NCBI GenBank assembly: GCA_022836915.1
Contig: CP094668.1
Span: 4,774,001-4,838,000, forward strand
DNA length: 64,000 bases
Reading direction: 5' to 3'
From: Paenibacillus sp. OVF10
GTDB lineage: Bacteria > Bacillota > Bacilli > Paenibacillales > Paenibacillaceae
Both the position numbers and the translations under genes were made by a program. The notes under the pieces were generated by a model. That model worked only from the letters and a program-made list of their open reading frames with translations, was not told the DNA's origin and did no database searches. The stretch's first letter is position 1, and every line of letters begins with the position of its first letter. Positions 36,472 to 45,551 of this stretch are shown here, one piece after another.

Positions 36472-38237
36472 ATGCTGCTCGAAGCCATGTATCATGTTCC
36501 TCGTGACAAGTGGGCTTATGCCTATAATTCGTCTACCATACATCTGCGCGTACGAACCAAACGTAATGATGTGCAATACGTGACTGCACTAACCGGAGAT
36601 AAGTACGATTGGAATGGAACATACAAGGAAATTCAATTGGAGAAGGCTGCTTCGGATAACATGTTTGATTATTGGGAGGCTGCCGTCAAGCCACAATTCA
36701 AACGTCTCACCTATATATTTCGGATAACTGCCGGTTCAGAAGATGTTTTTCTAGCGGATAATGGAATTCATTATGAGACCCCCTATCCAACTGGAGGATA
36801 TTATGAGTTCTCGTATATACATGAAATTGATGTGTTTAAGGTGCCCGAGTGGGCCAAAGAAGCCGTCTTTTATCAGATCATGACTGAACGGTTTGCTAAT
36901 GGAGATCCCAAGCTGAATCCAAAAGAAACGCATGACTGGGGTGGCAAACCTGAGTTGGACAATTATTTTGGTGGAGATCTGCAAGGTGTGCTGGATCATC
37001 TGTATGACCTAACTGAACTTGGCGTGAACGCCATTTACTTTACCCCGTTATTCCAGGCCAATTCCTACCACAAATACGACACGATTGACTATAAAAAAGT
37101 CGACCCCCATTTCGGTGATAATGCCCTGCTCAAACAATTGACAGAAGAATGTCATCGCCTGGGTATACGTGTCATGCTTGACGCGGTGTTTAACCATTGC
37201 AGCGAAGACTTCCTCCTTTTCAAGACGTTCTCCAGAATGGAAAAAACTCTAAGTATGCCGATTGGTTCCACATCAATGAATATCCGGTTCAAATCAAGGA
37301 TGGTATACCAACCTACGATACGTTTGGGTTCTACGGCAACATGCCCAAGTTCAATACAGCCAACCCTGAGGTTAAGGCATATCTACTTGATGTAGCAGAG
37401 TACTGGATTAAGGAAATCAAGTTGGATGGCTGGCGTCTGGATGTAGCAAATGAGGTGGACAACCATTTCTGGCGTGATTTTCGCAAGGTTGTTAAGGCAG
37501 CGAATCCTGAAGCCTATATTGTTGGTGAAGTATGGAGCGACTCCTTGACCTGGCTTATGGGAGATCAATTTGATTCGGTCATGAATTATCCATTTGCTGA
37601 CAAAGTGCTTCAGTTCTTCTGTGGTTCAATGGATGGTTATCATTTTGCCAACGAGATGGGTTCACTGATTATGCGCTATCCGCAACAGACCAACGAAGTG
37701 ATCTTTAATATGCTCTGCAGCCACGATACCCCACGACTGCTAACCCGGTTAGGAGAAGACAAACGCCGTTTAAAATTGTCTGTTGTATTTCTTTTCACCT
37801 ATATCGGTACACCTTGTATCTTCTACGGCGATGAGGTGGGAATTAGTGGTGATGCTGACCCGGATTGTCGAAAATGTATGGAATGGGACCCGGCCAAGCA
37901 GGACAGAGAATTGTATGATTTCTATCGTCTGATGATCGATTTACGCAAAAGCAATGAAGCCCTGCGCAAAGGACGCTTCCGATTTCTCAAGGCTGATCAC
38001 AATGATCCCTGTATCGTGTACGAGCGTGTGGATGACAACCTTCATTTTACCGTATGGATGAACAATACACCTCAAGATCAAACGCTTTCTCATCCTATGG
38101 AAACAAAAGACTGGAAGGATGCATTAACTGAAGAGCCTGTGTTTCCAACCGATGGAATGATGAATATTAAGCTTGACCCCTATGGGTACCGCATTTTGTA
38201 CAGACAGCTTGATCCGACAACCATCCAACACTACTGA
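36472..38237 (+). CDS. GH13 alpha-amylase family enzyme (neopullulanase/cyclomaltodextrinase), frameshift at ~37212
   Basis: About 588 aa. N-terminal CBM34-type domain (1-120), then the (beta/alpha)8 catalytic domain: DAVFNH, GWRLDVANEVD (nucleophile Asp), VGEVWSD (acid Glu) and CSHDTPR (third Asp), plus ALRKGRFRFL in the C domain. The frames join after adding one base near 37211-37216 to read DFPPFQDVLQNG. Cytosolic, with no signal, so it acts on imported maltodextrins or cyclodextrins. ATG at 36472 after CAGGAGGTG. Convergent with glgA/glgB, fitting shared glucan metabolism. Confidence 0.85.
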
Positions 38238-38272
38238 GGTTTAAATTCTGAACAGTCATATAAAAGAAAAGA

Positions 38273-38328
38273 AAAACACTTCCACCGTCACAGATGATAC
38301 TTCATTCTGAACTTTGGAAGTTTTTTTA
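38273..38328 (+). terminator. Terminator after the GH13 gene
   Basis: CACTTCCA ... TGGAAGTTTTTTTATT. Confidence 0.6.
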
Positions 38329-38335
38329 TTTGATT

Positions 38336-38365
38336 AAAAAAAGCCACAGCAGGAATGCTGTGACT
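38336..38365 (-). terminator. Terminator after glgA
   Basis: Minus strand: GTCACAGCATTCCTGCTGTGGC followed by TTTTTTT. Confidence 0.85.
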
Positions 38366-38379
38366 CATTCAGGATTGCA

Positions 38380-39822
38380 TCAGTTTACTGGATCAAGTGT
38401 GATCCGACGATAAATATCCATATATTCTTCAGCTGAGACATTCCAGCTGTATTCTCCGCCCATTGCATTTTTCACAATTTTCTTCCAGTGTTCTGGCTGT
38501 TTGTAGATCTCCTCAGCACGCCGAATGGTATTCATCATGTCATGTGCATTAAAACTCGTGAATGAGAAGCCATTCCCTTCTCCAGTAAACTCATTGTATG
38601 CATGCACAGTATCGTTCAGACCGCCTGTTTCCCTTACGAGAGGCACACTACCGTACCGCAGAGCCAGTAGCTGACTAATACCACATGGTTCGAACCTCGA
38701 TGGCATCAGGAAGATATCACTGCCAGCATAGAAACGTCGGGATAACCCATCGTTAAACGTGATCTGGGCAGACATTTTGAGCGGATAACGATTCGCGGCT
38801 TCACGGAACCAGTGTTCATACATAGGCTCTCCTGTTCCCAGTACCGCAAATTGAATGTCATCATAGTACAGCAATTCATCCAGGATACGGCAGACGAGAT
38901 CAAGCCCCTTAGAGTCCACGAGTCTTGTCACCATCACCATAAGTGGTACATCAGGACGAACAGGAAGTCCAAGTTCCTTTTGCAGCTCAATTTTGTTCTC
39001 CGTTTTCTTGGACAGACTTGTTCTGTATTTCACTGGAATTTTGGTGTCCGTTGCCGGGTTGTAACTCTTGGTATCAATCCCGTTCACAATCCCGCTGAAA
39101 CGATCTCCAAGTGAACTGAGCAGTCCGTCGAGGCCATATCCATAATAAGACGTTTGCACTTCCTGTGCGTATGTTGGGCTTACGGTTGTCACATGGTCAG
39201 CATACACAATTCCGGCTTTCAAGAAATTGACATTACCGTAATATTCGGCTCCATCCACGGTGAAATATCGATCGTCCAACTCAAGGATTTCACTGAATAA
39301 CTCATGCGGGAATACCCCTTGGTACAACAAGTTATGTATGGTGAATACCGTACGAATATCACTGTAGAATGAATCATGTCTGTAATGGGCTTCAAGCACC
39401 AAAGGAATCATTCCTGCATGCCAGTCATGACTGTGCAGCACGTCAGGCTTGAACTCAATCTGTGGCAACACTTCGAGCACTGCACGGTTGAAGAAGGCGA
39501 AACGCTCGCCATCATCCATATAACCGTACACTCCATCACGCCCAAAATAATACTCATTATCCACAAAATATACTGGAATCCCATCATGAACCAGCATTTC
39601 TATTCCACAATAGGGTCTGCGCCAGCCAAGAGGCACATCCGTTGTAATTACGGGCTGTAACGCGTCTTTATACTCATCGGGAATCCCCTTGTACTTAGGC
39701 ATAATCACCCGCACATCTGCCCCGCTCTTCTTCAATGCAAACGGGAGAGCACCGATTACGTCAGCAAGACCTCCTGTTTTGATAAATGGATGTACTTCAG
39801 CAGCAGCAAAAAGAATATTCAT
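38380..39822 (-). CDS. glgA: Glycogen synthase
   Basis: 480 aa, the usual GT5 length. Transfers glucose from ADP-glucose to the growing alpha-1,4 chain. N-terminal ADP-glucose motif IKTGGLADVIGALP, HSHDWHAGM, GIVNGIDTKSYNP and the C-terminal PSRFEPCGISQLLALRYG. ATG at 39822 overlaps the end of glgB, so the two are translationally coupled. A strong terminator follows. Confidence 0.95.
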   Translation of the reverse strand: MNILFAAAEVHPFIKTGGLADVIGALPFALKKSGADVRVIMPKYKGIPDEYKDALQPVITTDVPLGWRRPYCGIEMLVHDGIPVYFVDNEYYFGRDGVYGYMDDGERFAFFNRAVLEVLPQIEFKPDVLHSHDWHAGMIPLVLEAHYRHDSFYSDIRTVFTIHNLLYQGVFPHELFSEILELDDRYFTVDGAEYYGNVNFLKAGIVYADHVTTVSPTYAQEVQTSYYGYGLDGLLSSLGDRFSGIVNGIDTKSYNPATDTKIPVKYRTSLSKKTENKIELQKELGLPVRPDVPLMVMVTRLVDSKGLDLVCRILDELLYYDDIQFAVLGTGEPMYEHWFREAANRYPLKMSAQITFNDGLSRRFYAGSDIFLMPSRFEPCGISQLLALRYGSVPLVRETGGLNDTVHAYNEFTGEGNGFSFTSFNAHDMMNTIRRAEEIYKQPEHWKKIVKNAMGGEYSWNVSAEEYMDIYRRITLDPVN

Positions 39823-41823
39823 GCCTTTGTCCTCCTCTTCGGTTTGAGCGTGTTGCTTTCATTTTTATTCTTCGTTTTTGAACTGACGGAAGTGATACTC
39901 GCAGGTGATTCATCCGTTTTCCGACGCGTGTTCTTTTTAGAATCACGATGCTCAGCGGAGGCAATACCAATTCAAGACTATGCGGATGCCCATGAAAAGG
40001 AATCTTTTCGGTAGGCAGTTGCATATCATTAGTAATGCCTGAACCGCCGTAAACGGAATGGTCACTGTTCAGTACTTCGGTATACATACCGGGACGCATG
40101 ACACCAATCCGGTAACGCTCCCGCTTGACCGGCTGAAAGTTAATGAGCACAAGGAGTGTATCCGCAGGTTTTTTCCTTTGCGTACGTATGAAATGACACT
40201 CTGGTCCTGATCATCCGGAGTGATCCATTCGTAACCGTCCAAGGAATGATCAAGCTCCCACAAAGCTTTTTCACTCAAGTACAGGTTAGACAGCTCACGC
40301 TCAAACTTATGCAAATTGCGGTGACTGTCATAATCCAGCAAGAACCAATCCAGTTGATCCTCATCTTTCCATTCGATGAACTGGCCAAATTCTCCACCCA
40401 TAAACAACAGCTTTTTCCCTGGGAAAGTCATAAAATAGCCCAGAAAAGCACGCATGCCGGCAAATTTCTGCTCATAGGTTCCTGGCATCTTGTCGAGGAG
40501 CGACTTTTTGCCATGAACAACCTCGTCATGTGACAGAGGTAGCACATAATTTTCAGCAAAGGAGTATACGACCGGGAAAGTCAGCAAATGATGTTTGGAA
40601 GGACGCTCATGAAAATCAGATTCCATGTAATCAAGCGTATCGTTCATCCAGCCCATGTTCCATTTGTAGTTGAAACCCAGACCACCTTCATCTACAGGTA
40701 AAGTCACCATTGGCCATGCACTAGATTCTTCAGCCATCATCAATGCATAAGGGAAATACTTGAACACCGTTTCATTCAGCTGCTGCAAAAAGGCTACAGC
40801 TTCCTTGTTCTCAAGACCGCCTTCATCATTGGTACGATATTGTCCTGGCTGCTTCTCAAAATCAAGCCGAAGCATACTCGTAACCGCATCAACACGTAGT
40901 CCGTCAAAATGATACATCTCCATCCAATATAATGCATTGGAGATCAGAAATGAACGAATCTCAGGTTTCGAGTAGTCAAAGCTGAGTGTACCCCAACCCG
41001 GCTTCTCTGCTAACATCGGATCTGCATACTCATACAAAGGCGTACCATCAAACATACGCAACCCATGAGCGTCTTTGGCAAAATGTGCAGGAACCCAATC
41101 CAGCAATACGCCAATCCCAGCCTGATGTAGTGTATCCACTAGATACATCAGATCTTTTGGATGCCCATAACGACTGGTAGGCGCATAAAACCCTGTGTTT
41201 TGGTAGCCCCATGAAAGGTCATATGGGTGCTCACTAAGGGGCATCATTTCAACATGTGTATATTTCATTTCTAATAAGTAAGGAACAAGCAAATCAGCCA
41301 TCTCGCGATAACTATAGAGGCTTCCGTCTTCTTTGCGCTTCCAGGTTCCCATGTGCATTTCGTAAATATGTAGAGGTTTGTTATACATGGCACGTTGTTT
41401 GCGTCTCCAGGCTCCATCATTCCATTTGTACCCTTCGATTGAACTGGTGACAGAGGCTGTCTGTGGTCGAACCTCTGCTTGAAACGCATATGGGTCCGCT
41501 TTGAGCAATTCTGTTCCATCTTCCGTTAATATACGGAACTTGTATAAAGTTCCTTCGCTGATTTCCGGAAAAAAACGACTCCAAAATCCTGATTCGGGTA
41601 TCTTATATAAAGGTTCCTTTTCGCCTTTCCATTCATTGCGGTCCAGAGCCAGTCCCACTTCTACGGCATTTGGTGCCCACACGGTAAAGCGATACCCCTG
41701 AAGGCCATCGCAAGTCTCAGGCTGCGCGCCCAACATTCGATAACTGTGATGAAGGTTACCTTCATGAAATAAATAAATATGCTCCGGCAATATATCCGGG
41801 TGTGCTAACGGTTGAATGGCCAA
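39797..41823 (-). CDS. glgB: 1,4-alpha-glucan branching enzyme (one or two frameshifts)
   Basis: GH13_9 branching enzyme, about 650-675 aa. CBM48 N-domain, then catalytic motifs DWVPAHF, GLRVDAVTSM (nucleophile), MMAEESSAWP (acid) and LSHDEVVHGK. The T6 run at 40169-40174 (A6 on the coding strand) is one short; the corrected frame gives RKGKKPADTLLVLINFQPV. In the present frame it ends at 39797, 26 bp inside glgA. A second missing base at 39934-39938 would give a hydrophilic tail ending at TGA inside the glgA ATGA, a classic coupled overlap, so I suspect it. TTG start at 41823 after AGAAGGTG. Confidence 0.9.
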
Positions 41824-42016
41824 GAGATCACCTTCTTCTCAAGAAAATAGATATAACAGTAACCATTACCCCATTCTAGCCAAGTTGAAAAGAAAAATGC
41901 GGTGAATTAGAAAATGTTGTACATTTTCAGAATTTTTACAGTAACAATCGTTTCATTTGCTCTACTTTGCGTTAATGATGTACTACAATGCACAATATTT
42001 TGGGAGGGAAACGATT

Positions 42017-43243
42017 ATGTTTAATAAAGATTGCATCGCTATGCTGTTGGCGGGAGGAGAAGGGAAGCGATTAGCCCCTTTAACCTCAAGTATCGCAAAA
42101 CCCGCTGTACCGTTTGGCGGGCACTACCGGATCATCGATTTTCCTCTCAGTAACTGCGTAAACTCAGGGATCGATACTGTAGGAGTATTGACGCAGTACC
42201 AAGCGGAATCGTTACACGATCATATCGGTGGAGGAGAACCATGGGGACATGGCAACTCAAATGAGGCAGGAATCTCCTTGCTTCCATCTTATCATACAGG
42301 AAATGACGAATACTTGGGAACGGCGGATGCTATTTATAAAAATATCGACTATATTGACCAACAAAACCCCGAAAATGTTCTAATTTTGTCGGGTGACCAT
42401 ATTTATCATATGAATTATCGTGATATGTTGGAGGCTCATCAGGCTAATAACGCCGCAGCAACGATTTCAGTTATGGAAGTTCCATGGGATGAAGCACATC
42501 GCTTTGGGATTATGGCTGCTGATGCGGATTTGCGTGTAACCGAGTTTGCCGAGAAACCGGCTGAACCAAAAAGTAATCTGGCTTCAATGGGCATCTACAT
42601 GTTCAAATGGGATTATCTGAAACGCCATCTCTTGGAAGATGCCGCTAACCCTGAATCCAGCCATGACTTCGGTAAAGATGTTATTCCTCAAATGTTGAAC
42701 GAAAATAATCCCCTCTTTGTCTATAACTTTAATGGTTATTGGAAAGACGTAGGTACGGTTAAGAGCCTTTGGGATGCACATATGGATCTGTTACACAACG
42801 AGGAAGACTGGAGTCTGCAAAAAGAAAACTGGCCGATGTTTACTCGCGACTGGCGCTCCAAGCCAAGTGCTTACAAAGCAAGACATACAAAGATCGAACA
42901 TGTTACTTCCATGATTCACGACTCTTGTGCAATCGAAGGTCGTTCAGAACGTTCCGTTATCTTCTGCGGTGCAGAAGTAGGTAAAGGCTCTGAGGTTAAA
43001 GACAGTGTCGTTATGCCTAACGCACGCATAGGCCGTGGGGTTCACATCGAACGCGCCATCATTGGTGAAGGTGCAATAATCAAGGACGGTGCAATCGTTA
43101 AAGGTACGGCGGATGAAATTGTGGTCGTTGGACCTAACGAGATCATCTCTGCCAAACCGGCTGTCCGTACGCAACCTGTTCGTATATTGAAAGAAGTATA
43201 TGAAAAAAGTGGGCGCCTGCGCACTGGTGAACTTTCTTCATAA
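42017..43243 (+). CDS. glgC: Glucose-1-phosphate adenylyltransferase
   Basis: 408 aa. Makes ADP-glucose from ATP and glucose-1-phosphate, the control step of glycogen synthesis. Pyrophosphorylase motif LLAGGEGKRLAPLTSSIAKP, PFGGHYRIIDFPLSNC, sugar-binding EFAEKPAEPK and a left-handed beta-helix end (VIFCGAEVGKGSEV ... NARIGRGV). ATG at 42017 follows GGGAGGGAA; an earlier ATG at 41957 has no site. Divergent from glgB-glgA across 193 bp. No glgD or glgP nearby, unlike the glgBCDAP order of Bacillus. Confidence 0.95.
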   Translation: MFNKDCIAMLLAGGEGKRLAPLTSSIAKPAVPFGGHYRIIDFPLSNCVNSGIDTVGVLTQYQAESLHDHIGGGEPWGHGNSNEAGISLLPSYHTGNDEYLGTADAIYKNIDYIDQQNPENVLILSGDHIYHMNYRDMLEAHQANNAAATISVMEVPWDEAHRFGIMAADADLRVTEFAEKPAEPKSNLASMGIYMFKWDYLKRHLLEDAANPESSHDFGKDVIPQMLNENNPLFVYNFNGYWKDVGTVKSLWDAHMDLLHNEEDWSLQKENWPMFTRDWRSKPSAYKARHTKIEHVTSMIHDSCAIEGRSERSVIFCGAEVGKGSEVKDSVVMPNARIGRGVHIERAIIGEGAIIKDGAIVKGTADEIVVVGPNEIISAKPAVRTQPVRILKEVYEKSGRLRTGELSS

Positions 43244-43251
43244 TAATACGC

Positions 43252-43287
43252 AAAAAAGGTGAGCCTTGGATGGCTCACCTTTTTTGT
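43252..43287 (+). terminator. Terminator after glgC
   Basis: AAAAAGGTGAGCC-TTGGAT-GGCTCACCTTTTTT; symmetrical, so it may serve both strands. Confidence 0.9.
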
Positions 43288-43329
43288 GTTGATATGGATG
43301 TTATAAAGCGTACATGCTCGATCGTCAGG

Positions 43330-43371
43330 TAGAAAAGTCTCTTATCTTTTAAAATCTTAAGACTTTTCTAT
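43330..43371 (-). terminator. Hairpin overlapping the end of the histidine kinase gene
   Basis: AGAAAAGTCT ... AGACTTTTCT arms; the kinase stop codon lies inside. Confidence 0.5.
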
Positions 43372-44856
43372 ATCCGATTTTGTATCGCTTGCTGTTCGCT
43401 CATCTGTGAATTCAGCATCACCAGACGCGGTTTCAGATTCTTCTGTACCCATCTCCTCAGACACAGCCGGTAATGTAACCGTAACGGTTGTACCAGATCC
43501 AAGTTCACTCTGCATCGTGATCGTCCCCTCGTGCAGTTCTACCAGTTCTTGCGTAATCGCAAGACCCAATCCGGTTCCCCCATTTTGATGATTTACCTGG
43601 AAGAAACGGTCCCGTACTTTGATTAGGTGTTCTTCACTAATTCCGATACCGGTGTCCTGAACTGCTGCAATGATCTGACCATTCTCCTCTTTGACAGACA
43701 AGAAGATCCAGGAATTCTCATGTGAAAATTTGATCGCATTATCAACAATGTTTAAGAAGACTTGTTTCAATCTGTTGCCGTCTCCATGGACATTATAAGC
43801 ACGAGTTTCGTCCGTTTCCAACTTGAGATGGACCTGTTTTTGTTCCGCTTTGGCCCAGACATTCAACATCGTTTCCTGTACAATTTCACGAATGTTGACC
43901 GTTCCTTTGACCAGCTTCATCTGATTCTGCTGCAATTTGGAGAAATCCAGCATCTCTTCAACAAGTCCAATCAGTCGTTCGGTCTCCTTAGAAATGATGC
44001 CCATCCCGATACGGGTTTCTTCCGGATCATAACCACCTGAGTCCAGTGTCTCGCTCCAGCCCTTAATGCTGGTCAGAGGTGTTCTTAACTCATGTGAGAT
44101 CGAAGAGATAAAATCATCTTTGATCTGATTACTGCGCACAATCTCATGTGCCATGAAGTTAAGTGTTGATGCCAATTCACCCAGTTCGTGCTTATAATTC
44201 CCCTTAACCCTGACATCCAGCCGTCCTCTGGCCATTTGGGCAGATACTGCGGTGATGTTGTTAATTGGACGTACAATGGAATTTGCCATACCAATGCTGA
44301 TGATTAACACTATAGCAAGCACGCCAACACCGACCGCAGCGGCGAGTAGTCCCATATTCAACAGCTTTGAATTTACATCTTCGAGTGAAGTCAGATAACG
44401 AATAACATAAGTATTTTCGCCGCCCAGATCAAACTTGTGTGAAACGGCCATGACGGATTCTCCAGTACCTGGTTGTCTTCCAATCCAGCGTCCCATATCC
44501 CCATTCAGAGCCTGCATAATATCACTGGTTTGCAGCACAGCACGGTCGGATTCAAAAGCAGTTGAACTCGCCAATACGCGCCCGTTCAGATCCAAAATTT
44601 CCAATTCAGTGTTGGATAAGGCCAAATTCACAATCAATCTGGACAGATTATTGCCATCCTCCGTAGTATTCTCACGAGCGATCGGCTCGAAAAAGTCCTT
44701 TGAATTAGAAATGTGGGTACTAATCGTATTGTAGATACTTTCATAATAATACCTTTGAACTGCCAACATAAATACGAATTCGACCAACAGCAGAGCGAGA
44801 AAAACTACAAAGAAATAATGTAGTACGATCTGCCGAGTAATGCCTTTTTTAATCAT
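43357..44856 (-). CDS. Sensor histidine kinase with HAMP domain
   Basis: About 499 aa. TM1 (about 8-32) and TM2 (about 175-200) flank an extracytoplasmic sensor of ~140 residues; HAMP follows (RPINNITAVSAQMARGRL), then HisKA with the phospho-His in SSISHELRTPLTS, and the HATPase (N box NIVDNAIKFS, G1 DTGIGI, G2 GGTGLGLAI). Acidic disordered C-tail. ATG at 44856 overlaps the response regulator stop as ATGA, so this start was chosen over an upstream one at 44892. Signal unknown; the ABC/lipoprotein gene in the same operon is a likely partner. Confidence 0.9.
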   Translation of the reverse strand: MIKKGITRQIVLHYFFVVFLALLLVEFVFMLAVQRYYYESIYNTISTHISNSKDFFEPIARENTTEDGNNLSRLIVNLALSNTELEILDLNGRVLASSTAFESDRAVLQTSDIMQALNGDMGRWIGRQPGTGESVMAVSHKFDLGGENTYVIRYLTSLEDVNSKLLNMGLLAAAVGVGVLAIVLIISIGMANSIVRPINNITAVSAQMARGRLDVRVKGNYKHELGELASTLNFMAHEIVRSNQIKDDFISSISHELRTPLTSIKGWSETLDSGGYDPEETRIGMGIISKETERLIGLVEEMLDFSKLQQNQMKLVKGTVNIREIVQETMLNVWAKAEQKQVHLKLETDETRAYNVHGDGNRLKQVFLNIVDNAIKFSHENSWIFLSVKEENGQIIAAVQDTGIGISEEHLIKVRDRFFQVNHQNGGTGLGLAITQELVELHEGTITMQSELGSGTTVTVTLPAVSEEMGTEESETASGDAEFTDERTASDTKSDIEKS

Positions 44857-45551
44857 TGCTCCCGGCCCTTCCATTTGTACCCGTGACCCCATACTGTCTG
44901 CAGGTATTCGGGCTCGGAAGGATTGTTCTCAATTTTTTGACGCAGACGACGAATGTTGACATCCACAATTTTGGGATCACCCATGTACTCTTTTCCCCAT
45001 ACATGATCTAACAACACATCGCGGCTGAGCGGTGTATTTTCTTTTTCCAGGAAAAACTGAATCAAGGAAAACTCCGTTGGAGTCAATTCAATGGCTTCAT
45101 TCTGTTTCTTGAATTGCTTCGAGATCAGATCCAGTGAAAATGGACCAGACTGGAACGTAACCTTTGCCGCGGTTTCCCGATGCACGTTCACACGGCGTAA
45201 TAAAGACTGAATACGTGCAATCAACTCTGTAGGGCTGAAAGGCTTGCTTACATGATCATCTGCACCAACGGAAAGTGCATACACTTTGTCCTGTTCCTGC
45301 ACTTTTGCGGTTAAAAAGATGATACCCAAGCGTTCATTGGTCTCACGGATCCGTCGACACACCTCGAATCCATCAATACCAGGTACCATGACATCCAGCA
45401 GAGCCAGATCAATATCCGGTACCGTTTGCAGTATGCGAAGCGCTTCATGACCGTCACCCGCTTCAAGCACTTCGAATCCGTTTCTCTTTAAATTAATTAC
45501 TATAAAACTGCGGATGGATTCTTCATCCTCAAGAATAAGTACTTTACTCAT
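44853..45551 (-). CDS. OmpR-family response regulator
   Basis: 232 aa. Receiver domain with phospho-acceptor Asp in LALLDVMVPG, acidic pair in LEDEES, Lys in HVSKPFSP, then an OmpR/PhoB winged helix (DVNIRRLRQKIE, VWGHGYKWKG). Its ATG overlaps the stop of the upstream gene (ATGAGTAA), and its stop overlaps the kinase start, so the three are translationally coupled. Target genes are not visible. Confidence 0.9.
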   Translation of the reverse strand: MSKVLILEDEESIRSFIVINLKRNGFEVLEAGDGHEALRILQTVPDIDLALLDVMVPGIDGFEVCRRIRETNERLGIIFLTAKVQEQDKVYALSVGADDHVSKPFSPTELIARIQSLLRRVNVHRETAAKVTFQSGPFSLDLISKQFKKQNEAIELTPTEFSLIQFFLEKENTPLSRDVLLDHVWGKEYMGDPKIVDVNIRRLRQKIENNPSEPEYLQTVWGHGYKWKGREQ

